Below are positions 18,092-27,374 of a stretch of 64,000 nt of DNA, piece by piece (position 1 is the stretch's first letter; each line of letters opens with the position of its first letter). The notes beneath the pieces were generated by a model that saw only the letters and a list, made by a program, of their open reading frames with translations, was not told the DNA's origin and did no database searches. This DNA comes from Anaerolineae bacterium (GTDB lineage Bacteria > Chloroflexota > Anaerolineae > 4572-78 > J111). The position numbers and the translations under genes are program-made. The stretch spans positions 1 to 64,000 of the forward strand of contig JAKLJP010000004.1 in assembly GCA_023151115.1 (NCBI GenBank). The letters are read 5' to 3'.

Positions 18092-18124
18092 GCTGGCATC
18101 CTTTGTTAAATTTGCAGGTAAATT

Positions 18125-20638
18125 ATGGCTGATTTAGTCGGCAAGACTGTGGGTAAATATCGTATTGTTGCCCGACTGGGACGGGGGGGCATGGCCGAAG
18201 TTTACAAAGCCTACCAGCCTGGCCTGGATCGTTATGTCGGCATTAAGGTATTACACGCCCACCTGGTAGACGATAAGGATTTTATTGGCCGGTTTGAACG
18301 CGAAGCTCTGGCCGTCGGTAAATTACGCCATCCTAACATTGTGCAGGCACTTGATTTTGACCGTGAAGGCGATATGTACTTCATGGCTATGGAGTTTATT
18401 GACGGGCCGACCCTCAAGGATGAACTGAAGGCACGCCGCGCTGAAAACAAACCCTTTTCATTAAAAGAAATCTCCCGCATTTTTTCCGCCCTCTGTAGCG
18501 CCATAGATTACGCCCACTCGCGCAATATGGTTCATCGCGATCTAAAGCCAGCCAACGTGATGATTAACCAGGAAGGTCAGGTGGTGCTGACCGATTTTGG
18601 TATCGCCCGGATTATGGGTGCAACACAATACACTCAAACCGGTGCACTGTCGGGCACACCTGCTTATATGTCGCCGGAACAAGGGCAGGGCGAACGGGGG
18701 GATGAACGGAGCGACATCTACTCTTTAGGCGTCATGCTTTACGAGATGGTCACGGGTGTGGTACCCTATGATGGTGATACCCCCTTTGCCGTTATAATGA
18801 AGCATATCAGCGAACCACTGCCCCTACCGACCCGCATAAACCCCAATATTCCAGAGAGCATCGAGCGGGTTATTCTCAAAGCCATGAGTAAAAGCCCGGA
18901 AGATCGGTATCAAACCGCGGGTGAAATGGCCAGAGCCTTGCGGGATGCCATTGGCGTAGCACCGGGTGAAGAATCTTTGCCGCTGACTGTAGTGGCCCCC
19001 AAGCCCGACATTCACCAAATTGATCACGCCACCGGTTTTGTCACAGCGGCTGAAAAAGCGGCGACTATGGCCTCCACTGACGGGGGCGGCGCAACCGTTG
19101 TAACGTCCAATACCTCCACCGGCACTCTGGTTGCGCCAGCCAAAGGGGGACTGCCGCTGCCGCTCATTATCGGCGGCGTGGTGGCTTTGCTGGTTATTCT
19201 GGCAGCCATCGCCTTTTTTGCTTTTGGTTCCGGGAACGGTTCTGGCCGCGCTACCGAAACAGCTATTGCCCTGTTTAACGCCACCCAAACCGCGGTCGCT
19301 GAGGCCGGCGCAACCCAAACAGCTGTAGCGGTGGCGCAGGCAACGCAAATGGCCGAAGCGAATGCTCAAGCCACCACTGCCGCTGAAAGCGCCGCCCCCA
19401 CCCAAACAGCCGCCGCTGCTACCACTCAAGCCGAGATTGCGGCCAAGCAAACCGCCGATTTTCAAGCCGGCGTCGCCGGGGCCGTATCGGCTATCAGCGC
19501 CACAGGCACCGCCATTGCCGCCGAAATAGCCGCTGCTAATGACACCGCTACGGCTGAAGCGGTCGCTCTTTTCACCCCGACCCCGGAGGCCACCCCAACC
19601 CCGACACCCGAACCCCCTACCAATACGCCCCTGCCGCCACCTACTCCTACGCTCGGCCCGCCCCCCGACACCCCCACCCCCCTACCACCCCCCGACACCC
19701 CCACTCCGGAAAGACCGCCGATTTCCGGCAAACTGGCCTTTCCGGTGGATAATGGCACCGGCCGGTACGATGTGTTTATCTACTCCATCCCTGATGGCAG
19801 CCAACTGGGCAAAATTGACGGCGCTCGCCAGCCCAACTTCCGGCTGGATGGGGTTAAGCTGCTGGTCAACGGGCAAGGCAGCCCTATTAGTGAGAATGTC
19901 CTGTTAGCCAACCCCAATGGCAGCGTTGATGGGCCGGTCAGTGGGGCGCCGCAAGACTCGTATCCTTTTTTCAAACCTGATGGCTCGACCCTGACCTACA
20001 GCAACCCGGAATTAGCCGTAGGCAGCGACGGGAATCGTCATGATTATTTATTTGTGCAGTGCAGTCTTAAGCCACCTTCGCAAGAGAGCGATAAGTGTGT
20101 GGAGATGAGCCAATGGAATCTGATTGTGCCAGCCGGCCAAATTGGCGAGGTCCAGGGACGCAAACCGGTTTGGACGGCGGGTGATCGGCTGGTTTACAGT
20201 GGCTGCAATACCTGGGCCGGCGGTGGGTCTTGCGGTATCTTTGGCGTTGGTTCGTGGGCAACCAAACGCACCAGTGGGGGCGAAACTCCGGTTAAGCTGC
20301 TGGATGGGGCCAGCGCCGCACCCACAGATACTAAAAACGGCCTGGTGGCTTTCCATTCCCGCGAAACTGGCACCTGGGAAGCTTTTGTGATGGCTGAGAA
20401 TGGAGCGGGCGTGGTTAATATTTCCAATGGCCCTAATTCCAGCGATGGGCTGCCAACTATATCGCCCGATGGTCAATGGGTGGCCTTTGCCTCTGACCGG
20501 GAAGGAACTTGGGCTGTTTTTGTGGCTCCTATCAACGGAGGTCCGGCGCAAAAACTGTTCGACTTCCCCAAACCCAATCCCTGGGGCGTTGGCGGAGGAC
20601 GCGATTGGACCGAAGAACGAATGTCGTGGGGTAAATAA
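18125..20638 (+). CDS. Transmembrane Ser/Thr protein kinase with extracellular PD40 propeller
   Basis: 837 residues. The Hanks-type kinase domain spans 12-275: glycine loop LGRGGMAEV, K41 (VGIKVL), H137-R138-D139 in HRDLKPAN, DFG at 157-159, and activation loop TGALSGTPAYMSPEQ. A linker, one TM helix (about 340-367), an Ala/Thr-rich segment with repeated TQTAVAEA-type units, a Thr-Pro spacer and a C-terminal TolB/PD40-like propeller (about 535-837) follow. All catalytic residues are present. The sensor would read an extracellular cue and phosphorylate cytoplasmic targets. The propeller is of the same kind as that in the preceding gene, suggesting joint function. Confidence 0.92.
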   Translation: MADLVGKTVGKYRIVARLGRGGMAEVYKAYQPGLDRYVGIKVLHAHLVDDKDFIGRFEREALAVGKLRHPNIVQALDFDREGDMYFMAMEFIDGPTLKDELKARRAENKPFSLKEISRIFSALCSAIDYAHSRNMVHRDLKPANVMINQEGQVVLTDFGIARIMGATQYTQTGALSGTPAYMSPEQGQGERGDERSDIYSLGVMLYEMVTGVVPYDGDTPFAVIMKHISEPLPLPTRINPNIPESIERVILKAMSKSPEDRYQTAGEMARALRDAIGVAPGEESLPLTVVAPKPDIHQIDHATGFVTAAEKAATMASTDGGGATVVTSNTSTGTLVAPAKGGLPLPLIIGGVVALLVILAAIAFFAFGSGNGSGRATETAIALFNATQTAVAEAGATQTAVAVAQATQMAEANAQATTAAESAAPTQTAAAATTQAEIAAKQTADFQAGVAGAVSAISATGTAIAAEIAAANDTATAEAVALFTPTPEATPTPTPEPPTNTPLPPPTPTLGPPPDTPTPLPPPDTPTPERPPISGKLAFPVDNGTGRYDVFIYSIPDGSQLGKIDGARQPNFRLDGVKLLVNGQGSPISENVLLANPNGSVDGPVSGAPQDSYPFFKPDGSTLTYSNPELAVGSDGNRHDYLFVQCSLKPPSQESDKCVEMSQWNLIVPAGQIGEVQGRKPVWTAGDRLVYSGCNTWAGGGSCGIFGVGSWATKRTSGGETPVKLLDGASAAPTDTKNGLVAFHSRETGTWEAFVMAENGAGVVNISNGPNSSDGLPTISPDGQWVAFASDREGTWAVFVAPINGGPAQKLFDFPKPNPWGVGGGRDWTEERMSWGK

Positions 20639-20660
20639 GACGATTTGTCCCACCAAATAG

Positions 20661-20698
20661 AAAAAGCCGCCTTGTTCAACGAGATGGGCGGCTTTTTT
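20661..20698. terminator. Bidirectional terminator
   Basis: AAAAAGCCGCC (20661-20671) pairs with GGCGGCTTTTT (20687-20697). It has a T-run on each strand and sits between two converging genes. Confidence 0.9.
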
Positions 20699-20713
20699 AG
20701 TTTGTCACCATTT

Positions 20714-21106
20714 TTAATCAAAAATAGAAGCAATCAAATCAGCAGCCTGGCGCATAGAAAGTGTCACCAAACCCAACTTCGCATCGGCCGGGATTAAAAC
20801 AGCCAGAACCGTATGCTCCCCCGCATTTACCACCACAGTGGTGCGATTTTCGCCCTCAAGCAAAATCCGGTTAAGCTTACCCTGCTCCAGGCGATTGCTA
20901 AACTCCTCAGCCATATCTATGAGATCAGAAGCTACCAAAGCCACCGAATCGTCGTCGGCATGGGGAATACCGGAGGCCACATTCAAACCGTCGTCGCTGA
21001 CTACTAAGGCGCTGAGAATATCAGGGTTGCGAGAAATCAACCCGTCCAGAACTTCCTTCAACAACTGATTATTGTCTTTTGGTTTTGACTCGTTTAACCC
21101 GGCCAT
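20714..21106 (-). CDS. Roadblock/LC7-domain protein 1
   Basis: 130 residues. The alpha-beta Roadblock/LC7 pattern is visible: an N-terminal helix (LLKEVLDGLISRN), ILSALVVSDDGLNVASGIP, a central helix (VALVASDLIDMAEEFSNRL), then strand pairs NRILLEGENRTTVVVNAGEHTVLAVLIP and a last helix. Such proteins dimerise and, in MglB-type examples, act as GTPase-activating partners of Ras-like GTPases. No GTPase is in this cluster. The start overlaps the stop of the upstream gene (TGATG), so it is the last gene of a coupled three-gene operon. Confidence 0.8.
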   Translation of the reverse strand: MAGLNESKPKDNNQLLKEVLDGLISRNPDILSALVVSDDGLNVASGIPHADDDSVALVASDLIDMAEEFSNRLEQGKLNRILLEGENRTTVVVNAGEHTVLAVLIPADAKLGLVTLSMRQAADLIASIFD

Positions 21107-21519
21107 CAGTTAGCGCTGCCTTCCAAAATACTGCTAATTTTTCCGGCGCTTTGTTGCAGAGCGTAAAGTACCAGACCCATTTTAGCCTCTCGACCGACCA
21201 TCACCGCGACGGAGGCCCGGCGGTTGGCGGGAACGACCAGCATGCCGCCGTCGTTTCCCTCTACCAGTAAACGGATCATCTCACCCTGAGCCAGTCGGGA
21301 AAGGGTTCGTTCGCCCAGAGCAATCAGGGTGGCGGCCATGGCGGCTACTTGCGGGCTACTGGTAGGTCCCTCTTCGTCCATCTCGTTTTCCTGCGGGGTG
21401 TAGGCCGCTACTACAAAACCTTCAATGCTAACAATAACAGCTCCCTGGATGCCTTCCAGTTTGGAACATAACTCTTTGAGCGCTTCTTCGAGGAGATCAG
21501 TTTTGTAGACTTGAACCAT
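21106..21519 (-). CDS. Roadblock/LC7-domain protein 2
   Basis: 137 residues, paralogous to the gene downstream: KELCSKLEGIQGAVIVSIEGFVVAAYTP, a central helix (SSPQVAAMAATLIALGERTLSRLAQGEM) and IRLLVEGNDGGMLVVPANRRASVAVMVG. Compared with protein 1 it has an acidic insertion (ENEMDEEGPTS) before the central helix. Both ends overlap neighbours by one base, which fits stoichiometric co-synthesis of a heterodimer. Confidence 0.8.
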   Translation of the reverse strand: MVQVYKTDLLEEALKELCSKLEGIQGAVIVSIEGFVVAAYTPQENEMDEEGPTSSPQVAAMAATLIALGERTLSRLAQGEMIRLLVEGNDGGMLVVPANRRASVAVMVGREAKMGLVLYALQQSAGKISSILEGSAN

Positions 21520-21806
21520 TATTTTCCCGTTTCTTGTTCAATAGTATGCCGGAGCGCCGCCAGACGCGACTCTACTTCGGCCAGGGATTCATGCCCGGTG
21601 TAGCGACGAACTAGCTTTAGTGTACAGTTCAATTCACTTTTCAAAGCTATTAATCTTGCTTCCTGCATGCTTTGAAATTTCTGGTAATCTTTAATGGGCA
21701 GCACTATCGCCAGAGTTTTATTCTTATGGTTGATCGTAAACGAACGATCTTCTGCAACCATTTTGGAAATCTCGTCAATTATGGTCTGCTTATCCTTCCC
21801 ATCCAT
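21519..21806 (-). CDS. Small helical protein of the Roadblock operon
   Basis: 95 residues, first gene of the three-gene unit. A short N-terminal helix, a beta pair (RSFTINHKNKTLAIVLPI) and then a long charged helix to the end (KDYQKFQSMQEARLIALKSELN... RLAALRHTIEQETGK). The first half loosely resembles Phd/YefM-type proteins, but no toxin follows. Because it is coupled to two Roadblock genes I expect a scaffold or targeting subunit. I do not recognise the family. Confidence 0.55.
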   Translation of the reverse strand: MDGKDKQTIIDEISKMVAEDRSFTINHKNKTLAIVLPIKDYQKFQSMQEARLIALKSELNCTLKLVRRYTGHESLAEVESRLAALRHTIEQETGK

Positions 21807-22006
21807 GATCAGCTTCTTTCTTAATCTACTAAGCTTTGTAGACCTCTATGCTCAACAGTAATACCCTGGTTGGCGTTTCAGCTTCACCCTGCGCAGGTCA
21901 AATGAATTTTATAAGGGGAATGGAAATTTTAAGGAGGCTCGACCCATTATCATGATTATATCTCACAAGAGGATTGAGAGCAATAGGAGGCTACGACTAA
22001 TGTTTG

Positions 22007-22047
22007 AAAAAAGCGGCGTATCCAGATTATAGATACACCGCTTTTTT
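22007..22047 (-). terminator. Terminator of the TPR kinase gene
   Basis: AAAAAAGCGG...GTATC pairs with GATAC...CCGCTTTTTT around a loop of about 8 bases, located just past the stop at 22070 on the minus strand, with T/A tracts on both sides. Confidence 0.85.
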
Positions 22048-22069
22048 GAACTCCGGGCCACTCTTGAAT

Positions 22070-24883
22070 TTAAGGGACCCAGACAAAGGTCCTGATTTGG
22101 CTTTGCTGGCTAACCGGCAAATCAATTTTGTTTTTAGAGAAGGCAGCCGTATTGGCTTTTCTAACCGTTACATACCAGCGAAAACGATCGCCGCCGGCGC
22201 GGCCAACGCCAATATCTGGCGAAATTTGAATTCGGGTTTCAGTGGTGGCTGTGCCCCAATAAACAAATTCGCTGCCAAAAATATATTGAATGGTTACATC
22301 GTAATATTCATCTTCAGCCAATTTGGCGACGGGTTCCCACTCTAAAAAAACTTTGGTCAGCTTGCCAGCAAAAAAAGCGTCATCTTCGGGGCCAATCAAC
22401 TCCGGTTCATCATACTTTATCGCTACAAGTTCGGGGGTGGCGGTGGGAGTAGTCGGACCGGGCGTATCTTCCGGCGTTTCAACCGGCTCGACGGTAGGTT
22501 CAACAGTTTGAGCCTGCTGGTTAAAAGAAAGCAGCAGTTCGGCCCGGCGTGTTTGGGCTTCGCTGGGGTCGGCCACATTCAGGGCCAGGGCTGCCTCGTA
22601 ATCACTTAGAGCGCCCACTATCTCGGCCGCCTCGCGCCGGGCGTCGCCCCGCTCAAGGTAGGCCGCATAAAGTAAATTTTTGGCATCCTGCTCGGCGTAA
22701 TCCGGCTCAACCGCCACAATGGGCGTCAAAATCCGGATCAGCGTTTCGGCCTCACTTTTTGGCGTAGCCAAAGCTTGAAGATAAGCGTTGGCCCGCTCAG
22801 CCTGGTCACGTAGATCACTACGCCGGGGGCATGCTTCGGCCCCGGCTTCAAAATCGGCCAGGGCCAGGTTGACCTCCGCCTCTTTGTTTTCCAGGTTAAG
22901 ATTGGTTAGCGTTTCCAACCCTCTGCCGGCGTAGGCATCACACAAGAGTAAAGCGACCTGGGCTTTTTGATAATCCGCATCCAGGGAGCTGATCTCGGTT
23001 AGAAGTTCAATCGCTTGAGACCAATCTGCCCCGTCTATCGCTGTTTGGGCCTCAGCCAATTGGATCGAGAGAGTATCAGCCATAGAAGTTGGCGTGGGAG
23101 CTAAGGTCGGGGTAAAAGTAGGGGCAAGCGTAGCCGTAGGGCTGGGGGTGGGGCTGGGGGTAGGGGTCGCTATCAGGTCTCGTTTGAGGCTGGCGGCATC
23201 GGCATAATCGGGATCTTCCTTTAAAATTTGGTCAAGCAGAGCAATAGCCTGCTGTTGATTGCCCCCAGAAATTGCCACTTGTGCCTCTTCGTAAAGAGCT
23301 TTTAATTGATCCCGGCTTAATTCAGCCTCTTCAGCCGCCGAAGGAAGCCTATTCCCCAATTCAACCAGCACCAAAACAAAGATAATCACTAAACCGGCGG
23401 CGAGCAACCCCCACCGCCAGAGGAGATTATGTTTAAGGGTATGAGTTACGGCGTTGCCCCAACTGGGATTATTATGACGTTCCGCCTCCGCTAAAAGCTG
23501 ATCAACTCGTTGGTAGCCCGGAGCCAGACGTTTAACATCCTGAAAGGCTTCGATAGCGCTGCCCCAACGGCGCGCCTCAAAAAAGGCAATACCCTCATTA
23601 TAACGGGTGATGACAAGCTGCCGGCCATTTTCTATTTCAAGCGACTGGCGGGCTTCAACCAGTAATTTACCTGTATCTTCAAAATTCGGCTCAATTTCGA
23701 TAATGCCGGTCAGATTATTAATCGCCTCTTCCCATTGACTGTTCTTCATAGCCCGCCGGGCGGCGTTGTAAAGGGAGATGAGAAACGCTTCTTGTTCGGC
23801 CTCGGCCAGTTTTTGGCGAGCCTCGGGGTGGCTCGGGTCGAGGTTTAAGGTTTGACTCAAAAGATCGGCGGCTCTGGCCCATTCCGCTGCTTTCATAGCC
23901 TCAAGCGCCCGCTGGTAAAGGCTCTGGGCCAAATCGGCCGGATCAAAAGGCCGGACAGGCTGGGTATCAAGATTGTGATCGGGAATTGGTTTGCCGGCCA
24001 AAACTGCCGCAATCGCCTGGCGCACCATGCTGGGGGATTGGAAACGATCTCTGGGGCGTTTGGCCACCATCCGCCTGAGCAATTCGTGGACATTGGGCGG
24101 AATATCTCCCTCGGGCAGTTCAATCGGCGGCGGTTCATTGGCAATATGCTGGCTGATAATAGACCAGGGGCTACGGGCGTCAAAGGGGATGCTGCCGCTT
24201 AACAACTCGTACAGCACAATCCCGGCGGAGTAAATGTCGGACCGAATATCTACTTCTTCGCCCATCGCCTGCTCGGGCGACACATAATAGGGCGAACCGA
24301 TAAAGCCCGATTGGGTCAGCGAGGGCAAAGTAGGGATGCGGGCAATCCCAAAATCAAGCACTTTGAGCAGCCCATCATCGTTGAGCATCATATTTTGGGG
24401 CTTGATATCGCGGTGAACCACCCCGTGCCGGTGGGCATGTTCCAATGCGGTGGCGAGTTGGTCAACAACTTCCAGGGCGTGTTTCCAGGGAAAGGGGCCT
24501 TTGTTATTGAGCGTTGTCCGCAAATCCTGGCCTTCGATGTATTCCATGACCAGGTAGTAAACATCGCGGTCAGCGCCATAATCCAAAACCCGCACAATGT
24601 GGGGGTCGGTGAGGCTGCTGGCCAGCTTGGCTTCACGGTTAAACCGCTGAATGTAAGCTAAATCTTCGCCAAATTGGGGATATAAAATTTTAACGGCGAC
24701 AAGCTGATTGTCCTTGTTATCTTCGGCCAAGTAAACCCAAGCCATACCGCCGTTGCCAATTTCGCGGAGAACTCGATAACGATTGCCCAGGATTTTGCCG
24801 ATCAAGGTGCGCTCCTGTACTGCATGGTAGGATAATCTTTCATCAGGTAAACGGGTGTCCAGGTTAAGAAAAGGGGCACGCAT
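22070..24883 (-). CDS. Transmembrane Ser/Thr protein kinase with TPR repeats
   Basis: 937 residues. Kinase domain about 36-300: glycine loop IGNGGMAWV, K65 in VAVKIL, H157-R158-D159 in HRDIKPQN, DFG 177-179, GSPYYVSPEQ in the activation segment. Two cytoplasmic TPR-like blocks follow (around 325-470; LYQRALEAMKAAEWARAADLL and IAFFEARRWGSAIEAF). One TM helix (about 478-502) is next, then extracellular TPR-like units, a Thr-Pro spacer, more repeats and a C-terminal beta-rich domain (YDEPELIGPEDDAFF... RWYVTVRK). The kinase comes before the sensor as in the gene at 18125, but the sensor type differs. It is divergent to the response regulator. Confidence 0.9.
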   Translation of the reverse strand: MRAPFLNLDTRLPDERLSYHAVQERTLIGKILGNRYRVLREIGNGGMAWVYLAEDNKDNQLVAVKILYPQFGEDLAYIQRFNREAKLASSLTDPHIVRVLDYGADRDVYYLVMEYIEGQDLRTTLNNKGPFPWKHALEVVDQLATALEHAHRHGVVHRDIKPQNMMLNDDGLLKVLDFGIARIPTLPSLTQSGFIGSPYYVSPEQAMGEEVDIRSDIYSAGIVLYELLSGSIPFDARSPWSIISQHIANEPPPIELPEGDIPPNVHELLRRMVAKRPRDRFQSPSMVRQAIAAVLAGKPIPDHNLDTQPVRPFDPADLAQSLYQRALEAMKAAEWARAADLLSQTLNLDPSHPEARQKLAEAEQEAFLISLYNAARRAMKNSQWEEAINNLTGIIEIEPNFEDTGKLLVEARQSLEIENGRQLVITRYNEGIAFFEARRWGSAIEAFQDVKRLAPGYQRVDQLLAEAERHNNPSWGNAVTHTLKHNLLWRWGLLAAGLVIIFVLVLVELGNRLPSAAEEAELSRDQLKALYEEAQVAISGGNQQQAIALLDQILKEDPDYADAASLKRDLIATPTPSPTPSPTATLAPTFTPTLAPTPTSMADTLSIQLAEAQTAIDGADWSQAIELLTEISSLDADYQKAQVALLLCDAYAGRGLETLTNLNLENKEAEVNLALADFEAGAEACPRRSDLRDQAERANAYLQALATPKSEAETLIRILTPIVAVEPDYAEQDAKNLLYAAYLERGDARREAAEIVGALSDYEAALALNVADPSEAQTRRAELLLSFNQQAQTVEPTVEPVETPEDTPGPTTPTATPELVAIKYDEPELIGPEDDAFFAGKLTKVFLEWEPVAKLAEDEYYDVTIQYIFGSEFVYWGTATTETRIQISPDIGVGRAGGDRFRWYVTVRKANTAAFSKNKIDLPVSQQSQIRTFVWVP

Positions 24884-25203
24884 GCTGATTATACCTTACA
24901 TAGAATAGATAGCCAAGCCCAAAAATAGCAAATTTCGCTTGCTTTCTTTAGCCAATAGTCCCACATTTAAATTGTTAAATGAGGCTCCTTATAATGTAAC
25001 ACAGGCAGATTTGAATCTGGTTTGAATTCAAGGCCGGCATGGAGAGGTTATACTTGACGACATTTACCTCCAAGCCAGGCGGAATAGGCATCTGTTTCTA
25101 GCCCAAATTATTCTGTTGACGAAGGCTGTTAAGGGAAATGCATATCATTGATTATGAAATGTTCCGCAAATTCTATCGGTCTATAAAACGAAAGGGATGT
25201 TGA
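24884..25203. promoter_or_regulatory. Divergent intergenic region
   Basis: 320 bases without a gene between the TPR kinase (leftward) and the response regulator (rightward). Contains TATAAT at 24990-24995 without a good -35, a short dyad ATTTAA-attg-TTAAAT just before it, and TTGACG at 25116-25121 with only a weak -10. AAGGGATG precedes the regulator start. Confidence 0.45.
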
Positions 25204-25845
25204 ATGACAAACTCAATCATCTTGTTGGCCGAAGACCATCCCGCTTGGAACAAGTTACTGTGTTCCGGCTTGAGTGATACATCCAACCTGATTGTCCAAG
25301 ACAATGTTAGCTCAAAAGCGGAGGTTATAGCTGCCATTGAAAAGTGTTGCCCATCCTTGTTGGTTTTGGATGTGAGACTAGGGGATGGCTGTAGCCTCGC
25401 TTTGTGCCAATATTGCCAGCAATTGGAAAAGCCGGTTTCCACCTTGATTTTAACTGCCTACGACGAGGATGCTTATATGGCGCGGGCGCTGGCTGGCGGA
25501 GCCATAGGCTATCTGCTTAAAACCGAGGCAGATTTGGAAGAAATTATAACAACCATCCAACACGCGATGCAGGGTGAGCGATTGTGGACGGATTACCAGT
25601 TGTTACGGATTCAGCATTGGCAGCAAATGGCCGGTGATAAATGGGCTATTTTAACGGAACGTGAGCGAGAGGTTGTAACCGCATTGATTGATTTTAAATG
25701 CGACGCCGAGATTGCCGAAACACTGCAAATCAGCCTAAAAACGGCTGGAAATCATGTCACCAGTATTCTGGAAAAATTGGATATGCCTAACCGACGGGAG
25801 GTGGCCCGTTGGGCTGTTAAGTATAAGCTGGTAGAGGTTGGTTAA
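25204..25845 (+). CDS. NarL/FixJ-type response regulator
   Basis: 213 residues. N-terminal receiver: acidic pair ED (residues 10-11), the phospho-acceptor Asp in SLLVLDVRLGD (near residue 58), Thr in LILTAYDED and Lys in GYLLKTEA. C-terminal LuxR-type HTH (about 145-210): LTEREREVVTALIDFKCDAEIAETLQISLKTAGNHVTSILEKL. The consensus VK...V recognition turn is changed to AGNHV, but the helix is intact. Likely a transcription factor; the partner kinase is not adjacent and could be the one at 8088. Confidence 0.9.
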   Translation: MTNSIILLAEDHPAWNKLLCSGLSDTSNLIVQDNVSSKAEVIAAIEKCCPSLLVLDVRLGDGCSLALCQYCQQLEKPVSTLILTAYDEDAYMARALAGGAIGYLLKTEADLEEIITTIQHAMQGERLWTDYQLLRIQHWQQMAGDKWAILTEREREVVTALIDFKCDAEIAETLQISLKTAGNHVTSILEKLDMPNRREVARWAVKYKLVEVG

Positions 25846-26054
25846 TCGAGGCAGTTTTCAGAAAATAGGGAGAAATCCCTCATGACAGGCCGGTAAAAGT
25901 ATGGTAGAGTAAGCTGTGGTTGCAACCAATAAGATGACAGGAGGCAAAATCCCATCTTTTCTTAAGATTAGTTACGCTAAGTGATGTATACGCTAAAAAT
26001 ATTTAAATCAAGCTAAAATGGCTAGAAGAAGACAATTCTTAGGGAAACTAAACT

Positions 26055-26205
26055 ATGAACAAAAGAACATTATTGATTATCTTAACAATGGGTTTGGCCA
26101 TGGGCAACCTACTCTTCTATACAAATTCATTGACGGTACAATCTCAAGGTGAGATCAATAATTACCATGTGCTGGTAGAACAAATCCCTATTGCAGCTTC
26201 CGATA
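26055..26205 (+). pseudogene. 5' fragment of a secreted Asp-box protein gene, split by IS630
   Basis: Begins with a signal peptide (MNKRTLLIILTMGLAMGNL...) and runs into the left edge of the insertion sequence at the TA at 26204-26205; in the present sequence translation stops at 26228 inside the element. If the element and one TA are removed, codons ...A-A-S-D join I-N-D-P-N-P-E-Q in frame, matching S-T-D-V-A-D-P-N-P-D-Q of the lipoprotein at 29371. The restored ORF would be 500 codons long. Confidence 0.8.
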
Positions 26206-27374
26206 AGATAATCGGGAATGTGGTATAATCTCATGTATGAGAAAACCACTATTTGTCCGTTCTTTAATAGAAACTGAGCGTGACCAGTTAGAAGCTGGCT
26301 TGCGCTCGAATGATGCGTTTGTGCTCCGCCGCTGCCAGATTGTGCTGGCCAGTGCCCGCGGTCAACGTGTGCCGGCCATTGCTGAGCTGGTGGGCTGTGA
26401 TGACGAAACGGTGCGCGATGTCATCCGGGCTTTCAATGAGCGGGGGGTGGGGGTCTTACAGCGGGGTTCGACTCGTCCCCACCGCACCCAGGCGGCCTTC
26501 GGTTCGGCCCAGACGAACCGGTTACGCGAGATCTTGCACCAAAGTCCGCGCAACTTTGGCAAGCCGACCAGTGTCTGGACCCTGGAATTGGCGGCGGAAG
26601 TCAGTTTTGAACAGGGCTTGACCGCCAGCCGGGTCAGCGATGAAACCATCCGGGCGACCTTGGCTCGGCAGCAGGTCAGTTGGCAGCGGGCCAAGCACTG
26701 GCTTGTCAGTCCTGATCCGGGGTATGCGCGAAAAAAAACGCTCGTGATCGACTGATCCGCTGGGCCAAGCAGTTCGATTGGGTCTTGGGCTTTGAAGATG
26801 AAACCTGGTGGAGCCGCTTGGCTCAGCCCAACCTGCACGCTTGGGCCGCCGCCGAGCAACCGCTCCGCCTGGTCGAGTTGGCCCGAGCCAAAGATGACCC
26901 TGAACGCAAAGCCCTGGCTTGCTATGGCTTGTTGGTGCGTTGGGACATGGCTGAAACTGAACCCCAGGAGCAGATGTGGCTGCGCTTTGTAGACGGTCGG
27001 CCCGTCAGCGCCATCACTACCCAGTTTTTGGACTGGTGCTGCACCAAGGTGGCCGCTTTGGGCAAACCCGTGCTGGCCTTGGTCTGGGATAATGCCTCCT
27101 GGCATATCAGTCAAGCGGTGCGCTCCTGGATCCGGGTGCATAACCGGCAGGTCAAGGCCACCGGACAAGGCGTGCGTATCCTGGTCTGTCCTTTGCCCAT
27201 CAAAAGTCCCTGGTTGAACCCGATTGAACCCAAGTGGTTGCATGGCAAGCGTCGGGTCGTTGAACCAGAGCGTATCTTGTCGGCCCAGGAGTTGGCCGAC
27301 CGGGTCTGTGCCACCTTCAATTGTGCTCATGAACAACATCTATCTATTCCCGAAAAAGTCCCTTGATTTTGCAA
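26206..27374 (+). mobile_element. Complete IS630-family insertion sequence (about 1169 bp)
   Basis: Edges are set by the TA duplicated on each side (26204-26205 and 27375-27376), the IS630/Tc1-mariner target, and by the restored reading frame of the split gene. The termini are only imperfectly inverted: AATCGGGA on the left against AATCAAGGGA on the right, with a second shared TCGGGAAT block. An extended -10 (TGG TATAAT, 26221-26229) lies 7 bases before the transposase ATG, implying a very short leader. Confidence 0.82.
26237..27366 (+). CDS. IS630-family transposase made by -1 frameshifting
   Basis: Two overlapping frames: 26237-26755 (172 aa, HTH-containing: VLASARGQRVPAIAELVGCDDETV) and the frame entered at about 26734 and ending at 27366. 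A run of eight A (26731-26738) gives the CGA AAA AAA A slippery site; a -1 slip there continues YARK...NARDRLIRWAKQFDW into the DDE domain and yields 376 residues. Catalytic acids: D in GFEDETWW, D in LVWDNASWH, E in NPIEPKW. All appear intact, so the element may be active. Confidence 0.85.

Noticed and set aside
21519..21806. Phd/YefM antitoxin for the small gene in the Roadblock operon
   Set aside because: Weak similarity only, and the coupled downstream genes are Roadblock proteins, not toxins.
26206..27374. IS630 element as the source of the 116-bp MITEs
   Set aside because: Both use TA targets, but the terminal sequences do not match (AGATAATCGGG against GTACAACGC).
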